64,000 bases of DNA from Solanum dulcamara (lineage: Eukaryota; Streptophyta; Magnoliopsida; Solanales; Solanaceae), in NCBI RefSeq assembly GCF_947179165.1, contig NC_077240.1, forward strand, positions 1,929,501 to 1,993,500, written 5' to 3'. How positions within the stretch are numbered: position 1 is the stretch's first letter; each line of letters opens with the position of its first letter. Shown in pieces: positions 1 to 10,880 of the stretch. Both the position numbers and the translations under genes were made by a program. The notes below the pieces were generated by a model, which worked only from the letters and a program-made list of their open reading frames with translations, was not told the origin of the DNA and did not search any database.

Positions 1-688
1 ATATTTTCTTAATATTGTATATTTATGTAAGTTTCCCTAAATACTTTGTGTTCTTTACCCAAATTCTAAAACAACTTTAATTAGTATACGTAATGTGGGC
101 TCAAGAAATCTGAAAGCCCGCGAGACTCATATAGTGGGTTCGTTTGTAATCTATAGCTTGAACTGAAAGCCCAATAAGAGATTATGGGCTTAATGAGTTA
201 AGAACCCAAAAGCCCAATTACGGTTCAACTTAGTCTGACCCAAAACATCCTTAAATTATACCTCAAACTTAAATTACATTCTTAAAAGGAAAAATTTCTT
301 GATTGAGTGTTTTTTAAAAATTAATTACTGATTTTAATGATATTTTTTATTTATTACCATTTATAGCAATATATAGCAATACTATGATAAATCTACACTT
401 GTATTAAAAGTGAATTATGCATATAATATAAATGTATTATAAGTGTTTTAAAATATATATTATGTTTGTGTAGTAAGAAACTAACATAATGTATTACAAA
501 TCTATTAAAGTATGTGATAAATATATTATCCATCTATAAAATTTTTATTATATATATTTTATAAATAGTTCTCTGCAATATGTATTAAAACTGTATTATA
601 AATATTGAGTGAATTTTTTTTATTGCTATAAATGGTAAATACTTTCTTAATATTGTATATTTATGTAAGTCTCCCTTCTTAAAATATA
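1..688. repeat. Remnants of a MULE-like MITE family
   Basis: Two direct copies of a terminal motif, TTAATATTGTATATTTATG followed by TAAGTYTCCC, lie at about 8-37 and 645-674. Between them, 17-bp exact inverted repeats (TACCATTTATAGCAATA at 355-371, its complement at 621-637) bound a very AT-rich core. The inverse of the motif (GGGAAACTTACMTAAGTA-like) recurs near 33556. This pattern of GGGAAA-type ends suggests Mutator-like MITEs. The first copy is cut by the window edge and no target duplication could be defined. No gene is visible here. Confidence 0.4.
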
Positions 689-1540
689 TTTTTTGACAGA
701 AAACATCCTTCAAATATTTAAAAATTAATAATTTTCATCATTCAGTTAGATATTGTCATAAAATTAAGGAATCCTACAAAAACATGTGCAATTCATGTGA
801 ACAAAATTTTTTTTTGCATAATTCGTTACCTTCTATAAAAAGCTCTTAAAAAAGGATATTAAAAATCGTGCACATCATTGCTTGCTGAAACAAAAAATGT
901 TAGGAAGGTGTGATGATACATGATTTGTTAGGAAGGTGTGAGGATACATGATCTATTTTTATTCTCTTTTACCAATGGAAAGAAGTTGGAGCTTAGTTAT
1001 CTTCATATTTTTTAAAGTCAAATTATAGTTAGATCAATAATTTTTTGGTGCAATCTGATATTAAGGTGATCAAAATTTTATTTACGTCTCGCATTTGAGT
1101 TTTTAATCAAAATTCTGATTATATATCGCATTTGAGTTTCATTCTTCATTATTAGAAGTAGAAGTTCCTTACAAATACCGCTTAAGCAGATTCAGTTGAG
1201 AAGAAACATATTTCAACTGATAATTTTTTAATAGTAAATCACATGAAAAATAAAGGGAAAAAATGGCGAATTAAAAGATTTTGCATAATGCTAAACTCAA
1301 TTGTCCAAAAAGTTCACGATAATATTTTTAGCGTATTTTACAATAATAAATATAAATGGGTGACTTTATTTTTGTAGGATCTATTAGTTTTTTGAAACTT
1401 TATAGCAGAAGGATGAAAATTATTAAATTTTAAATACTTGAAGAATATTTTTTGCTAAAAATAATATTTTAAAAATGTATTCTAAGCTTGGAGTATAATT
1501 TAAAAATAATTTTGGTCGAAAACTCTGCGGATGACTGTCC
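689..1540. other. AT-rich intergenic DNA with a short tandem duplication
   Basis: I see no coding potential. The only structure is an imperfect tandem duplication of about 28 bp near 899-953 (GTTAGGAAGGTGTGATGATA and a copy with one G for T change). The rest is low-complexity AT-rich sequence upstream of the first gene. Confidence 0.6.
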
Positions 1541-1542
1541 AG

Positions 1543-1687
1543 CCTAGCCCAATAATAGTGGGGCGTGGGCCCGATTATCGCGAGATGAGAACCGTAACGT
1601 TTGGCTATGTGTCTCTCTCTCAGCCTCTCTCCCGCCATTCCTTAAAACACCGTAAAAAAAAAATAGTACCAAAACCAAAGCTCGAAA
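1543..1687 (+). promoter_or_regulatory. Probable promoter and 5' UTR with site II-like motifs
   Basis: This GC-richer patch in otherwise AT-rich DNA holds AGCCCAATA (about 1546) and TGGGCCCGA (about 1566), both fitting the plant site II element (TGGGCY) common in promoters of housekeeping and organelle-protein genes. It is followed by a CT-rich leader (TCTCTCTCTCAGCCTCTCTC) just before the first ATG at 1688. Regulation by TCP factors would be an inference from the motif class only. Confidence 0.45.
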
Positions 1688-4600
1688 ATGGCAACTATTT
1701 TGTCAATAAACCCACTTGCTATTCGATTATTCCCTTCAAATTCACAGCGTTATTCGGTAATTTTTTTCGAATTTTCAATTTCCAATCTTAATCTTTTTAA
1801 GTTCTTCATGATTCGTTGTGTTTTTTTGTTTTTTTTTTCCAAATGCAGTGTTACTTGCATAGAACAATGAGAATTGGGCAAGCGGGGATTCACATTCAGA
1901 CAAATTATCCAATTTCTTTCATGGGTTTTCTGCAATTCAGCAAGAGGTTTGGAAAAATCTCTTTTATTCAAAATCTCTCAAGTAACAGTGCCTTATAAAA
2001 TGAGACAAAGGGGATATTGAATTTCTAAATTCTGAACAATAAAACATTACGCGCCACGTAGTCCAATATACAATATTATATATAATATAGTACATGGAAA
2101 AGTATTATACATAGTGAGTCAACCTTGTATTAAAGTGTATAGTAGTATAAAAGGTGCTTGTACACAATAACATAGGCTAAACCGGGTATAATGTTGTATA
2201 AAATTTTATATTGGGCTACGTGAACGTAAATACTTTCTCTAAAAATGGCCTGTACTAGAAAAGACAATATAGTGATGTGCAACTACTTTTTTGTTTTGTA
2301 TTAGGTGACCTACTGATCATCAAGTTAATAAAATTGTTTGGGTATATTAAGCAGGAGAAATTTCATATGTGCAGTCAGTAAAGATGCTGAGGAATCTTTC
2401 AAAAAAACTGTGGAGGTGGATAGGCTTATAGATACACTGAGGGAAGCAAGTGATAAGGAAGTAAGTAGATTTGCTCACAATTTTCTTCAATACTTTCTCC
2501 TACAGGCATGTTTATGATGGTGGTATTAGGGCCAACTTGAAGCCAACTCGGCTAATCCACTATACTTACGTGCTACCTCTACATGCAATGTGTAACTTTA
2601 TTCTCCGAGGCTTAGACAAATGAGAAGAGATCACCTAGTGTATTTTGCCTTGATATTTGAACCATGGTTTGTCCATGGTCCTTTCATGCTCGCTCTCGAT
2701 CTTTGATAATGCATCACATTTTTGAGATCAAACACGTTTTGCATTCCATCTGCTTACTTATATTCTCAATTTTATTGTTCAAGGACATCAGATGCTTACC
2801 TTTTAACTACTAATTCTACCCATATGGGAGAAGACCTTTATTGGACTATGAGCCAATTGCTTATCTCACACTTTGTAAAAGGAAAGCTGGTTGATAATTA
2901 AAGTGTTCTATTGGTTCCACTTTCTAAAATGATCTCTGATAATTGAAGTGTTCTATTTCTTCCACTTCCTACAATGATCTCCTTGTGAAACCTAACCAAG
3001 TCAAATTAGCTTAGTGAGTTTCAGATTTGGTATGGATTGGCATCAATGCCGTCAACTAGTAATTCACTTTAGAGTAATAACTAATAAGACCACAAGTAGA
3101 AGAGTAATAACTAATAAGACCAAAAGTAGAAAGGTAATTCTACCATCAGATGTATACTTGTAAAATATCACTGCAGTAAGACCAATAATTACTCAATGAC
3201 AACGAGAATAATTGCTTTGTGATAGTTCTTATATGACATGCCTCTGGTTTGCATTCACTTAATGCATTCTGTGAGACCACTGGTGATTTGTTGGCAAGAT
3301 AGCTAATAAGGAAATCTACTGTGTACCTGCAGCAGCTTCTAATTTGCACCTCTCTTCATCTACCTGCACTCTATTGCATGCGATATCTTGTCAGTTCAGA
3401 AAGCACATGGCAATGTTGTAGTCAATCATGAGGCTGCTGGTGTGGTTGTCAGTTCTTTTATATCAATTAGTTTGCATCTGTCTCTTTGTTGGGGAGTGCA
3501 GGTCAAGCCCTCCCTTTCCAATGCGTTTGTTCCTGTGTAGTTTAATTTGGTGGATTATAGGTTTGATTGTCCTGATAAGCTCTATATTGTTGTGAATCTG
3601 AACATGCATTGATACCCTTGAAGAGTTATGAAATAGATTGCTATACTAGTTGGCAAATTTCTCTATCTGAGCTTTGGTTTATATTGATGAAAATGGACCT
3701 TGATCTTTCTATTATGGTTGCAGCTGCCACAGCTAGTTGTAGAGAACGTTCTCGCTTTCAACGAGAGCTTTTGGATAAGACTTGCAGCTAGAGCAGACAC
3801 CTGCAAATCCGACGATGACAAAGCATGGTTCCATTTCTTATTATTTTTTGCTGGTTTATGCTTCATAACTTCTTCCAACTTGCAGAATAAGCTTTCTTGA
3901 ATGTCTTTTGCAGAAAGACTATGAAGAGCTGGCATTGACAGTAATGAACATTGTAGATCGTCTTGTTCACAAGACAAATGTATATATTCTATCTCCCTTC
4001 TGAACTACAGATAACAAGTGTATGTATTTTTGGTGCCTATCTGATCATAAGTAACTTCTCTTTAGCATCAGATTAAGGTCTGTACGTGTTATTGGAGAGA
4101 TGGAGATGAACAATGAGAAGAAATTGTCAAGGATTTTCCTATTGTCCTATTAGTGTGAAGTCCCATGGACAAAGCCACACCATGATTGGGATCCCTTTAG
4201 TGTCATTAGATATACCTTGTATTTTCCACATGATCAATGAAAATAATGAATAGTCTAGCTAAGAAGAGAAAATTCTTGGGTATTTCCATATGATAAGATT
4301 TGAGTATATGATGAGTAATTTGTCTTCTTCAATGTTCCTCACATCTCCACACAGATAGCATTCTCTCCAATTTCTTCTCTTTATATTCTCAACCCTCATT
4401 TGCCTTGCCACATAATAGAAGGTTCGTTTGGTGCTTATGACCACAATAGTAATACTTTTTATGCTTTGTTTTTCATATGAGCAACAGAGAGTTTCTAATG
4501 GAATTTCCTTTCTCCCTGCAGGAAAAGATAGAGGCATCGACTGACATGCTCAAAGCAATCCTAAAACCTGTGGTTGATGAAGTGGAAGAAATTTCTTGGC

Positions 4601-7255
4601 CTCTTAGGGATCCTGGGGCTCTCAGTCTTATGGAGAAAGTATGTCTTGTCATCCTGTCTTATTTGTGCTAATTTTCAGAGTGAACTCTTTTGAAATGCCT
4701 TGCTAGATTCAAGACTTGAAGTGAACATCATCTTCTCCTAAGTCAAAAGTAAGGGGGTGCAAGGAGGAGGTTGAGTAATAGAACTATGCTAAAGTTCTGT
4801 TGAGTATTCATGTAGTCTATTGCTATGTTGCTCGGACTCTCCAAAATTGTTGCCACACTGGTGTCGGATTTTCCAGAAAGCACTGCTTTTGGAGTATCCG
4901 ACATGCACCCGTCGACATTTTTGTACATAGAATTTCTTTCCTTTTCTATGATTCTTTTATGGTTTATGGCTATTTGTTGTTTAGTGCTTTTTTTTCTTTA
5001 ACATTCAGGAAATAAATCAAAGGGAGCAAGAAGGCCAACTTGATGAAGGGTTCCTCGCAGAAGTCAATGCACAGCTACGGCAAGTGAGTCTGTTTGAGTT
5101 AATTTTAATCCTAGATCTCTTTTTTTGGTTTAAATTTCCTCTAGATCTTTGTGGGCTGGCATTATCATTTATTTTAATGCATTTTTTAATGTTTAATTTC
5201 TTTCTCTCTTCTGGGAGGCAGATTACCATTGACACGGAGAAACTTCCGCTGAAATTGAAGATTCTAACTTGGACCCAGAGTTCACTCTTTTACGTTCCAT
5301 GAATGCAAAAGAGAGCAATCTATTGGGGCAGCTAGAGACACATGCCTGATAAAAAAATGACTTTAATAGTAATGGACAAAAAGAATGTACAAATGGAACA
5401 TATGTCTTTTGGTTATAAGAATTTCTGAGGAATTATGAAGATTCTAACTAGTTATCTGGATGTAATGTTTCCTAACTAGCATACTCCTTCCTGCTGGTTT
5501 GAGTTATCAGTTCTTTTTTTAAACTGAAACAAAGGGTAGTTTTGAAAATAGAAATGGTCTCCCTACCCCGCCATGGCCTCCTCCTAATACTTCTTCATTC
5601 GTCAGACTCACTTCCTCAAATTTTATAGCGGTTCCCTGATTACTTCCTTAATAATAAAGTCACCCCCTCATTAGTACTGGAACTTGTCTTCTCCCTATTT
5701 AGTTTAGACATTATCTCGATGCATCAATTTTTTCCTTTATGTAAATGATTTTAAGCTTGATTTAGCAGCACAATGTTTTTATGTCACAAGCAGAATGCGT
5801 TATATGAGGAATGATCACTATAGCGCACTTATTTTCACAAAGAATGGATAATAGTACTGAGCTTTTCACTTGTAGGCTAAAAAAGATGGGGACAAGCCAG
5901 GACTTGAAGCTATGTTACAAAAGGTTTTGCAATTGTATGCTTCCAGAGTGCTGTCAAAGCGGAGTTATGCAAAAAAAGGTTTCTTGATTGCTCAACTCCA
6001 TTTCACTTATTTTTCAAGTGAAGTTTTGGTTTATTTATAGTCCATCTGGATATATCCTTTGTAATTGGGAAGCATAGTTTATGTATTGGTTTGCTGGCAT
6101 GTTCAATCTGAAAACAAGAATTTGTAGTTACAAATCCCTGCTTTGCTTACTGTGCAGGAAATGAAGTGTTGAAAGCTGAAGAGTTTCTTGAGACCATTAT
6201 CAAAGGTATCTCTCAGTTGCGAGCTTATTATAAGCCAGCATCATGGATTCATACTTTTTGAATTGTGAGACCACCTCATCTATGACACAACTTGAATGTG
6301 TTTAATCATGTCTTCAACATACCTCCTCACGTGCATGCCTAATACATTCATGGGTTGCTTTCCCAGTTTGCCATCAAAGGTGTATTTCAGACACTGAAAA
6401 AGCCTCATAGATAACACAGAGAAAGAGAAAGAAAAACTGAGATATGAGGCATAATAAGCAAACTATTTGAATGGGACGGAAATGGATGATCTGCTCAGCA
6501 AACCATACTATAAGGTGGAGGGTTTTTGAGTCTTTGTTATTGGAGGTCAGGTGGTGTCGTAGGTTTGAGTTTGTACACCATATCATGGCCATTGTTTTAC
6601 AGTAATTAACATCATGTGACAAGTCAATGGGTGGGGTTGGGCACTAATCTTCAGAGGGTACTGCTCTAACTCTTCACGCGAATGTAACCAGTAGTTTCAG
6701 ATACCACAAAGGTAAAATACATATCTTTAGGGGGAAAATGATGGGGCAATTAGACTCTCTAGAGGCAATGAGTTTGTCAGTTAACATACATGACTTTTAT
6801 CACCTTATGGAGTGTGAGAAGCTTTTACCCACTCTCTACGGTCGGTTTACTAGCAAAGCAATGCAAAAGTGACCTTCACCTCCTTATGACTTGACTTTAC
6901 AATTGTTTCAAATGTTGATTGTGACTCACATGAAATTCACTTACCCTTTGATACAGCACCAGAGGAAGAATGGAACAAGCTCTTGCTAGATGGCATGACT
7001 CTTGGAAAAGGTGATGTTTCGCCTGAGGAATTGTATGCTGTTATTAAAAAGAGAATGGAACGGACTTTGATACGTACGGTAGGGATTCAATAGTTGATTT
7101 TTGCTTTCTGGCACTCATTGAATGATTGCTGACATGGCTTACTCTCTCTGTTTCTCTCTCAGGAGGGCGGCTCGTACCAGCAGCGAGTTCTGATTGAGTA
7201 TCTGAAAGGTATTGAGTCAAGAACAGGGGAGATTGTCAGAGTACTCCAAGGTTGA
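1688..7255 (+). CDS. Plant-conserved protein of unknown function, probably plastid-targeted (11 exons)
   Basis: The exons are 1688-1756, 1849-1946, 2355-2460, 3724-3822, 3914-3979, 4522-4638, 5009-5083, 5876-5978, 6158-6205, 6957-7078 and 7163-7255. Phases agree throughout and give 996 nt, 331 aa. The first ~45 residues are rich in Ser, Arg, Lys and hydrophobic residues and poor in acidic ones, as expected of a chloroplast transit peptide (inference). The rest is soluble, charged and probably helical (for example EEISWPLRDPGALSLMEKE, the tail APEEEWNKLLLDGMTLGKGD, and EGGSYQQRVLIEYLKGIE). It looks like a conserved single-domain plant protein, but I cannot name a family or a function. Exon 4 ends in DDDK and exon 5 starts KDYEEL, which needs a GC donor (AAA|GCATGG); no GT donor in the right phase exists there. 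The donor of exon 2 (AGAG|GTTTGG) is also weak. The start is the first ATG after the promoter-like patch. Confidence 0.8.
3071..3130. repeat. 30-bp tandem duplication in intron 3
   Basis: AGAGTAATAACTAATAAGAC plus ten more bases occurs twice head to tail (3071-3100 and 3101-3130) with one mismatch. It lies in the third intron of the plastid-protein gene and has no evident function. Confidence 0.8.
4823..4930. mobile_element. Short foldback MITE in intron 6 of the first gene
   Basis: The segment starts CTATGTTGCTCGGACTCTCC and contains nested inverted segments (GTGTCGGAT... against ...ATCCGACATG). It ends in a degenerate arm (CATTTTTGTACATAG) that partly complements the left end. This matches, from memory, a common Solanaceae foldback element with a GTTGCTCGGACTCTCCAAAA end. 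It is non-coding and inserted in the sense intron between exons 6 and 7. Confidence 0.55.
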
Positions 7256-8270
7256 GACATGGTAGTAAACTAGTAATTGCACCTGGAGGTACCAAAGTCC
7301 ACATTCTTTATAACAAAAACATGATGATATGCAGACCTATATTATCATTTATTTACCATAAGTCCACATTCTTTATATGAAAAGCATGATGCTATGCAGA
7401 TATCCACGATAGGCGCCCTTGAGCTATGAGGTCCCTATCATGTTTAATGTCTTCCATTTTTGTCCCATCGTTTGTATCATCCCTTCTCTCCTCTCATGTC
7501 TTCCTTTTATCCAGTTTCTCTTCTCCTGACTCCTAACTGGTTCCTTGTACATTCTACATGTAAATCCGAAATCTTGATTTTTTCAGAGTGCAATACTGCA
7601 ATGTGGCCCTGCAGTTTTGGAATTCTTGAAATGGATTTGCATTGCCTGCATTAATCGATTGTAAACTGGTTAAATTGTACTCCGTGTCCTCTATTAATGA
7701 AATTTATCAATTAGTTTTCCTTTCATAGTTAACGACTGAGCTGGTGACCTCACTGCAGCAAACTACATGCTTGGAACTGTTTGATTTAGTTACCAGCAGA
7801 TCAGTCATATATGAAGCTACTTTATGTCTATTGTTTTTTATGACTGTAAATATATTTTCTTATGACGAACAGCTCCACAGTTGTAAGAGTTAGCTACTTT
7901 ATTCCACATTGTTTTTGCTTGGTGTATGCAGTTACTGTGCTTGCTGGTATCTTATTACATCCTTTTGTTTTATGATAACCGTAATATCCGAGTCAACTTG
8001 CATGCATCTCGACTAATTCTACAAGGTATTTGCTATCTCCTACTAACTCATGCACCGGGAAGAACTTTAATTCTATCAGTGTAAATGATAAATGGATGAA
8101 ACTTACATGTGATCTTTTATTCTATCAGTGTAATGATGGTGTAAAATGCACACTCAAACTAATAGTTAATATAAGTTCAATCTAAAGCAAACAACATAGT
8201 GTGTTGATGTCAACTGATTGAGTTGTGGGTCTATCAGAAACAGTTTCTTTACCTCACAATGATAGGGATA
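7256..8270. other. 3' UTR and intergenic DNA, no gene seen
   Basis: The first few hundred bases probably contain the 3' UTR of the upstream gene. Within it, a short direct repeat (AAGTCCACATTCTTTATA at about 7290 and 7360) is visible. Beyond that I see no open frame with coding character, no structured RNA and no clear transposon ends. Confidence 0.5.
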
Positions 8271-8272
8271 AG

Positions 8273-8336
8273 ATCTATGTTCTTCTTCAGATCTCACTTG
8301 TGGATTTACACTAGATATGTTGTTGTTGATATCAAT
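8273..8336 (+). repeat. RTE/TS-SINE 3'-tail fragment (sense)
   Basis: The stretch reads ...CAGATCTCACTTGTGGATTT then ACACTAGATATGTTGTTGTTG. It fits the Solanaceae TS SINE / RTE LINE 3' end (CCCACTTGTGGGATTACACTGGGTATGTTGTTGTTG-type) with a (TTG)n tail on the plus strand. Only the tail is recognisable and it is diverged. Confidence 0.55.
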
Positions 8337-8790
8337 TTATTGAATGAGAATTCATAAGCACTTCATTACTATTCTCTTCATAGACGGAGATGGATTCAGA
8401 ATTTCAATTTTATTGATTCGTAAATTTTGGTTGGATCGATATCTTTATCACAAGATATATGGAAATCCATAGTCCTCATTCTAATATGGATGCTACATAA
8501 TTGTTATTGATAATTAAGATGCAAAAATTTCCATTGCGACATCGAATGGACTTTAAATTCAAAATCTTGCTGTTAAATTTACACGATTAATCAAATCATG
8601 GTTTTAACTCTTATCACTAACATTTGTCATCATGGTCCATAACTATTGAAATTAGCTACTCTATAGTCTATATAGATAAAACTAGTTAGAAAGTGTGCTA
8701 TAAAATGTAAAATCACAATGAGAATATAAAATATGCTATTTACATATATAAATTTTAAGTCCTAATCTTTTCTTCTTCCATTTTTTCTTC

Positions 8791-8949
8791 AGGGTCGCTT
8801 GGCATGATGGACACGTATCGAGCTCAAACTCTCTTTTTCTAAGAGGATATTTTTATAAATAAATTATTTCTTTAGAAATTATGCATGTTATTTTTCATAC
8901 CATAAATATAAAAATTAATACTAATCCCCATTCAAACCAAACGACCCCT
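8791..8949. mobile_element. 159-bp MITE with GGGTCGTTTGG-type terminal inverted repeats
   Basis: The left end AGGGTCGCTTGG and the right end CCAAACGACCCCT are inverted repeats with one mismatch and one base length difference. The core is AT-rich and non-coding. The size and ends fit the small Solanaceae MITEs with (G)GGGTCGTTTGG termini. The superfamily is not assigned because the target duplication is unclear. Confidence 0.6.
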
Positions 8950-8996
8950 TTAAGTATGTCGTTTGACTTTTCAAAGACAAATTATTTGAAATTGTC

Positions 8997-9100
8997 AAAT
9001 AAACAATATACAACAACCCACCATGCGGGGTCTGAGGAGGGTAGAGTGTATGCAGATCTAACCCTCCATCTTGAAAGATAGGGCGGTTGTTTGAAGAGAA
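8997..9100 (-). repeat. RTE/TS-SINE 3'-tail fragment (antisense)
   Basis: CAACAACCCACCATGCGGGG, then TCTGAGGAGGGTAGAGTGTA and GCAGATCTAACCCTCC, matches the complement-oriented 3' tail of TS SINE / RTE elements, as at 48690-48800. It lies about 430 bp upstream of the acidic-protein ORF. Confidence 0.65.
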
Positions 9101-9530
9101 GAGAGGAGAAACAAGAAAAAAAAAATTACACCATTTAAGTTAATCCTTTTTTTTTTATCTTTCCCTAATTCCCTTCTCCACATTTCTTGGGTCAAACTTA
9201 TCCATTTCCTACTAGAATTAAAATTGTTTGGTTTGTATTGTTTCACGTTTCGAGTTTAACGGCGCCGTTTTGGATATTCTATCTATTTTTTCGGTTTATT
9301 CTTTTATACGAAATCGTTCGATATATCCTAGCAAACGACACGCAACTGAACCAATAGAAATTCAGCAAAAAAACAGGTGGACCAAAACAAAACTGCTACG
9401 TCACCTAAACTGCTCTCTTTATTACTTGTACACATTTTCTTCTTCTCATTTCACAAAGAAAAAACTCCTCCACAAGTAAACTACTACTACAATACAAAAT
9501 CGATTTTCAAGGAAAAAATCAGAAGCCAAT
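9101..9530 (+). promoter_or_regulatory. Presumed promoter and 5' UTR of the acidic-protein gene
   Basis: The stretch contains an ACGCAACTGAACC / CTACGTCACC patch (a GACGT-type ACGT core within TACGTCA at about 9399), then a pyrimidine-rich run (TTTCTTCTTCTCATTTC) and an A/C-rich leader immediately before ATG 9531. The ACGT core could bind bZIP factors; that is inference from the motif alone. Confidence 0.35.
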
Positions 9531-10088
9531 ATGTTGAGAATCCTTGGAAAAGATCTCAGAATTTCAAAATCAACAACATTGGTTACCAGATCTGAGTCAG
9601 AAATTGATGCCCACGATGTGTTTGATGATTTGTCTTCGTGGGAATTTGTTAACCCTTCTGATGATGAACAAGAAGATAGCTACTCCTTCACTGATCACAC
9701 TGATGATGATGATGATGAATTGATGTTAAAAGAAGATGACCTATGTGAAATTGGGTCTCCATCTTCTGATATCTCCATGAAATCGGAATCGGAACCTCCG
9801 GCGCCAGTTCAAACAATTGGTGCATTGGTGGTTTGCCATGTTGGGTTTGATTATCATAACAGTTCTCATGATGATCATGATGATGATCAGGAAGAGGAAG
9901 AAGAAGATTACGACGATGATTTGGATGATGAGTTGATACCAAATTGGTTGAGTGATAAATTTGGGAGACAAAGGATTAGGAAATTGGGGAAAAGGGCTTG
10001 TTCCAAGATGAACAAATCCAAAAAGGGGCCTTATATTTTTAATAGGCCAGGATGTGTTCATGGAAAACATGGATTTGGTCTGAAGTAA
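9531..10088 (+). CDS. Highly acidic 185-aa plant protein of unknown function
   Basis: A single uninterrupted exon. The N-terminal ~25 residues are basic (MLRILGKDLRISKSTT). Residues ~26-145 are dominated by Asp, Glu and Ser, with runs such as DDDDDEL and DDQEEEEEDYDDDLDDE. They enclose one hydrophobic, Cys-containing segment (QTIGALVVCHVGFDY). The last ~45 residues switch to strongly basic (KFGRQRIRKLGKRACSKMNK) and end in the compact, conserved-looking GCVHGKHGFGLK. This acidic-middle, basic-tail layout recurs in small uncharacterised plant proteins, but I cannot name the family. The Asp/Glu runs are partly encoded by GAT/GAA microsatellite-like DNA (around 9700 and 9870). The ATG at 9531 is the first in frame. 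Confidence 0.75.
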   Translation: MLRILGKDLRISKSTTLVTRSESEIDAHDVFDDLSSWEFVNPSDDEQEDSYSFTDHTDDDDDELMLKEDDLCEIGSPSSDISMKSESEPPAPVQTIGALVVCHVGFDYHNSSHDDHDDDQEEEEEDYDDDLDDELIPNWLSDKFGRQRIRKLGKRACSKMNKSKKGPYIFNRPGCVHGKHGFGLK

Positions 10089-10506
10089 ATGATTTGCAGG
10101 TTCAATAGGGATGATGAACAAAATGGGGAGTTAAGTTTTAGGTTAATTTATTGACTGGAATCATTGTTGATTTGATCTAAATATAATCTTGATGTATTTA
10201 GGACTGGTGGAATTAGGTTTTTATCTAATTTGCAACTCTTTAGTTTGCTTTTTCAGCCTAGGTTGTCTACTTGGATTTGGATGTAAATATCTGAATTTAT
10301 CTAATGCAATTTGAATTTCAAGATCCAATCTTTCTCATTGATCAGCTGTGGTTTACCTTGTTGTTACTATTCTTGCATATCTGCGCCGAACAATTTTGTT
10401 ATTAGTTGTCGTGTTTCTGCCCACTCGCTTCCTTTTTGTTCATTATTGCTTAGATTTGCTTGAGCCGTCTTTCAAAAACAGTCTGTTTCTGAGTTAGTAG
10501 TAAGAA

Positions 10507-10572
10507 CGGTGTATACTCTACCTCTCTATATCCCACTTTGTGGAATTTTAATGGGTATGTTATTGTTGTAAT
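10507..10572 (+). repeat. RTE/TS-SINE 3'-tail fragment (sense)
   Basis: GGTGTATACTCTACCTCTCT, ATCCCACTTTGTGGAATTTT and ATGGGTATGTTATTGTTGT in order match the 3' tail of the TS SINE / RTE family in plus orientation, diverged. It lies about 420 bp past the end of the acidic-protein ORF. Confidence 0.6.
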
Positions 10573-10786
10573 CTTTTCTCATTGCTTTAAATTGTCTAAT
10601 GTCATCTTGCACTTTGAGAAAGAAAGCTAAAAAGTTCAGTTCTGTGGGCTCTTTTCTTTATGGTGACAAACTGACAATATGCTTCTCTATATATGCCAAG
10701 TTGCTTCGTTTATATTGATTTCTGTATTTATGTTTATCAACTTATCTCAACTATAAGGAACTCTCTTTTGTTCTTCATAATTTGCA

Positions 10787-10880
10787 CACCACAACAATGT
10801 ATCCAATGTAATCCCATAAGTGGGTTCTCGAGAAGGTGGTGTGAGGTTGTTTCTAACAGATCTTTGGCTCAAGTAACACA
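10787..10880 (-). repeat. RTE/TS-SINE 3'-tail fragment (antisense)
   Basis: CACAACAATGTATCCAATGT, AATCCCATAAGTGGGTTCTC and GAGGTTGTTTCTAACAGATC follow the order of the antisense TS/RTE tail, with an internal deletion between them. No coding sequence remains. Confidence 0.5.

Noticed and set aside
9688..10121. Minus-strand frames of 84 and 126 codons
   Set aside because: They are antisense to the GAT/GAA-rich acidic-protein ORF, giving His- and Ile-rich low-complexity translations.
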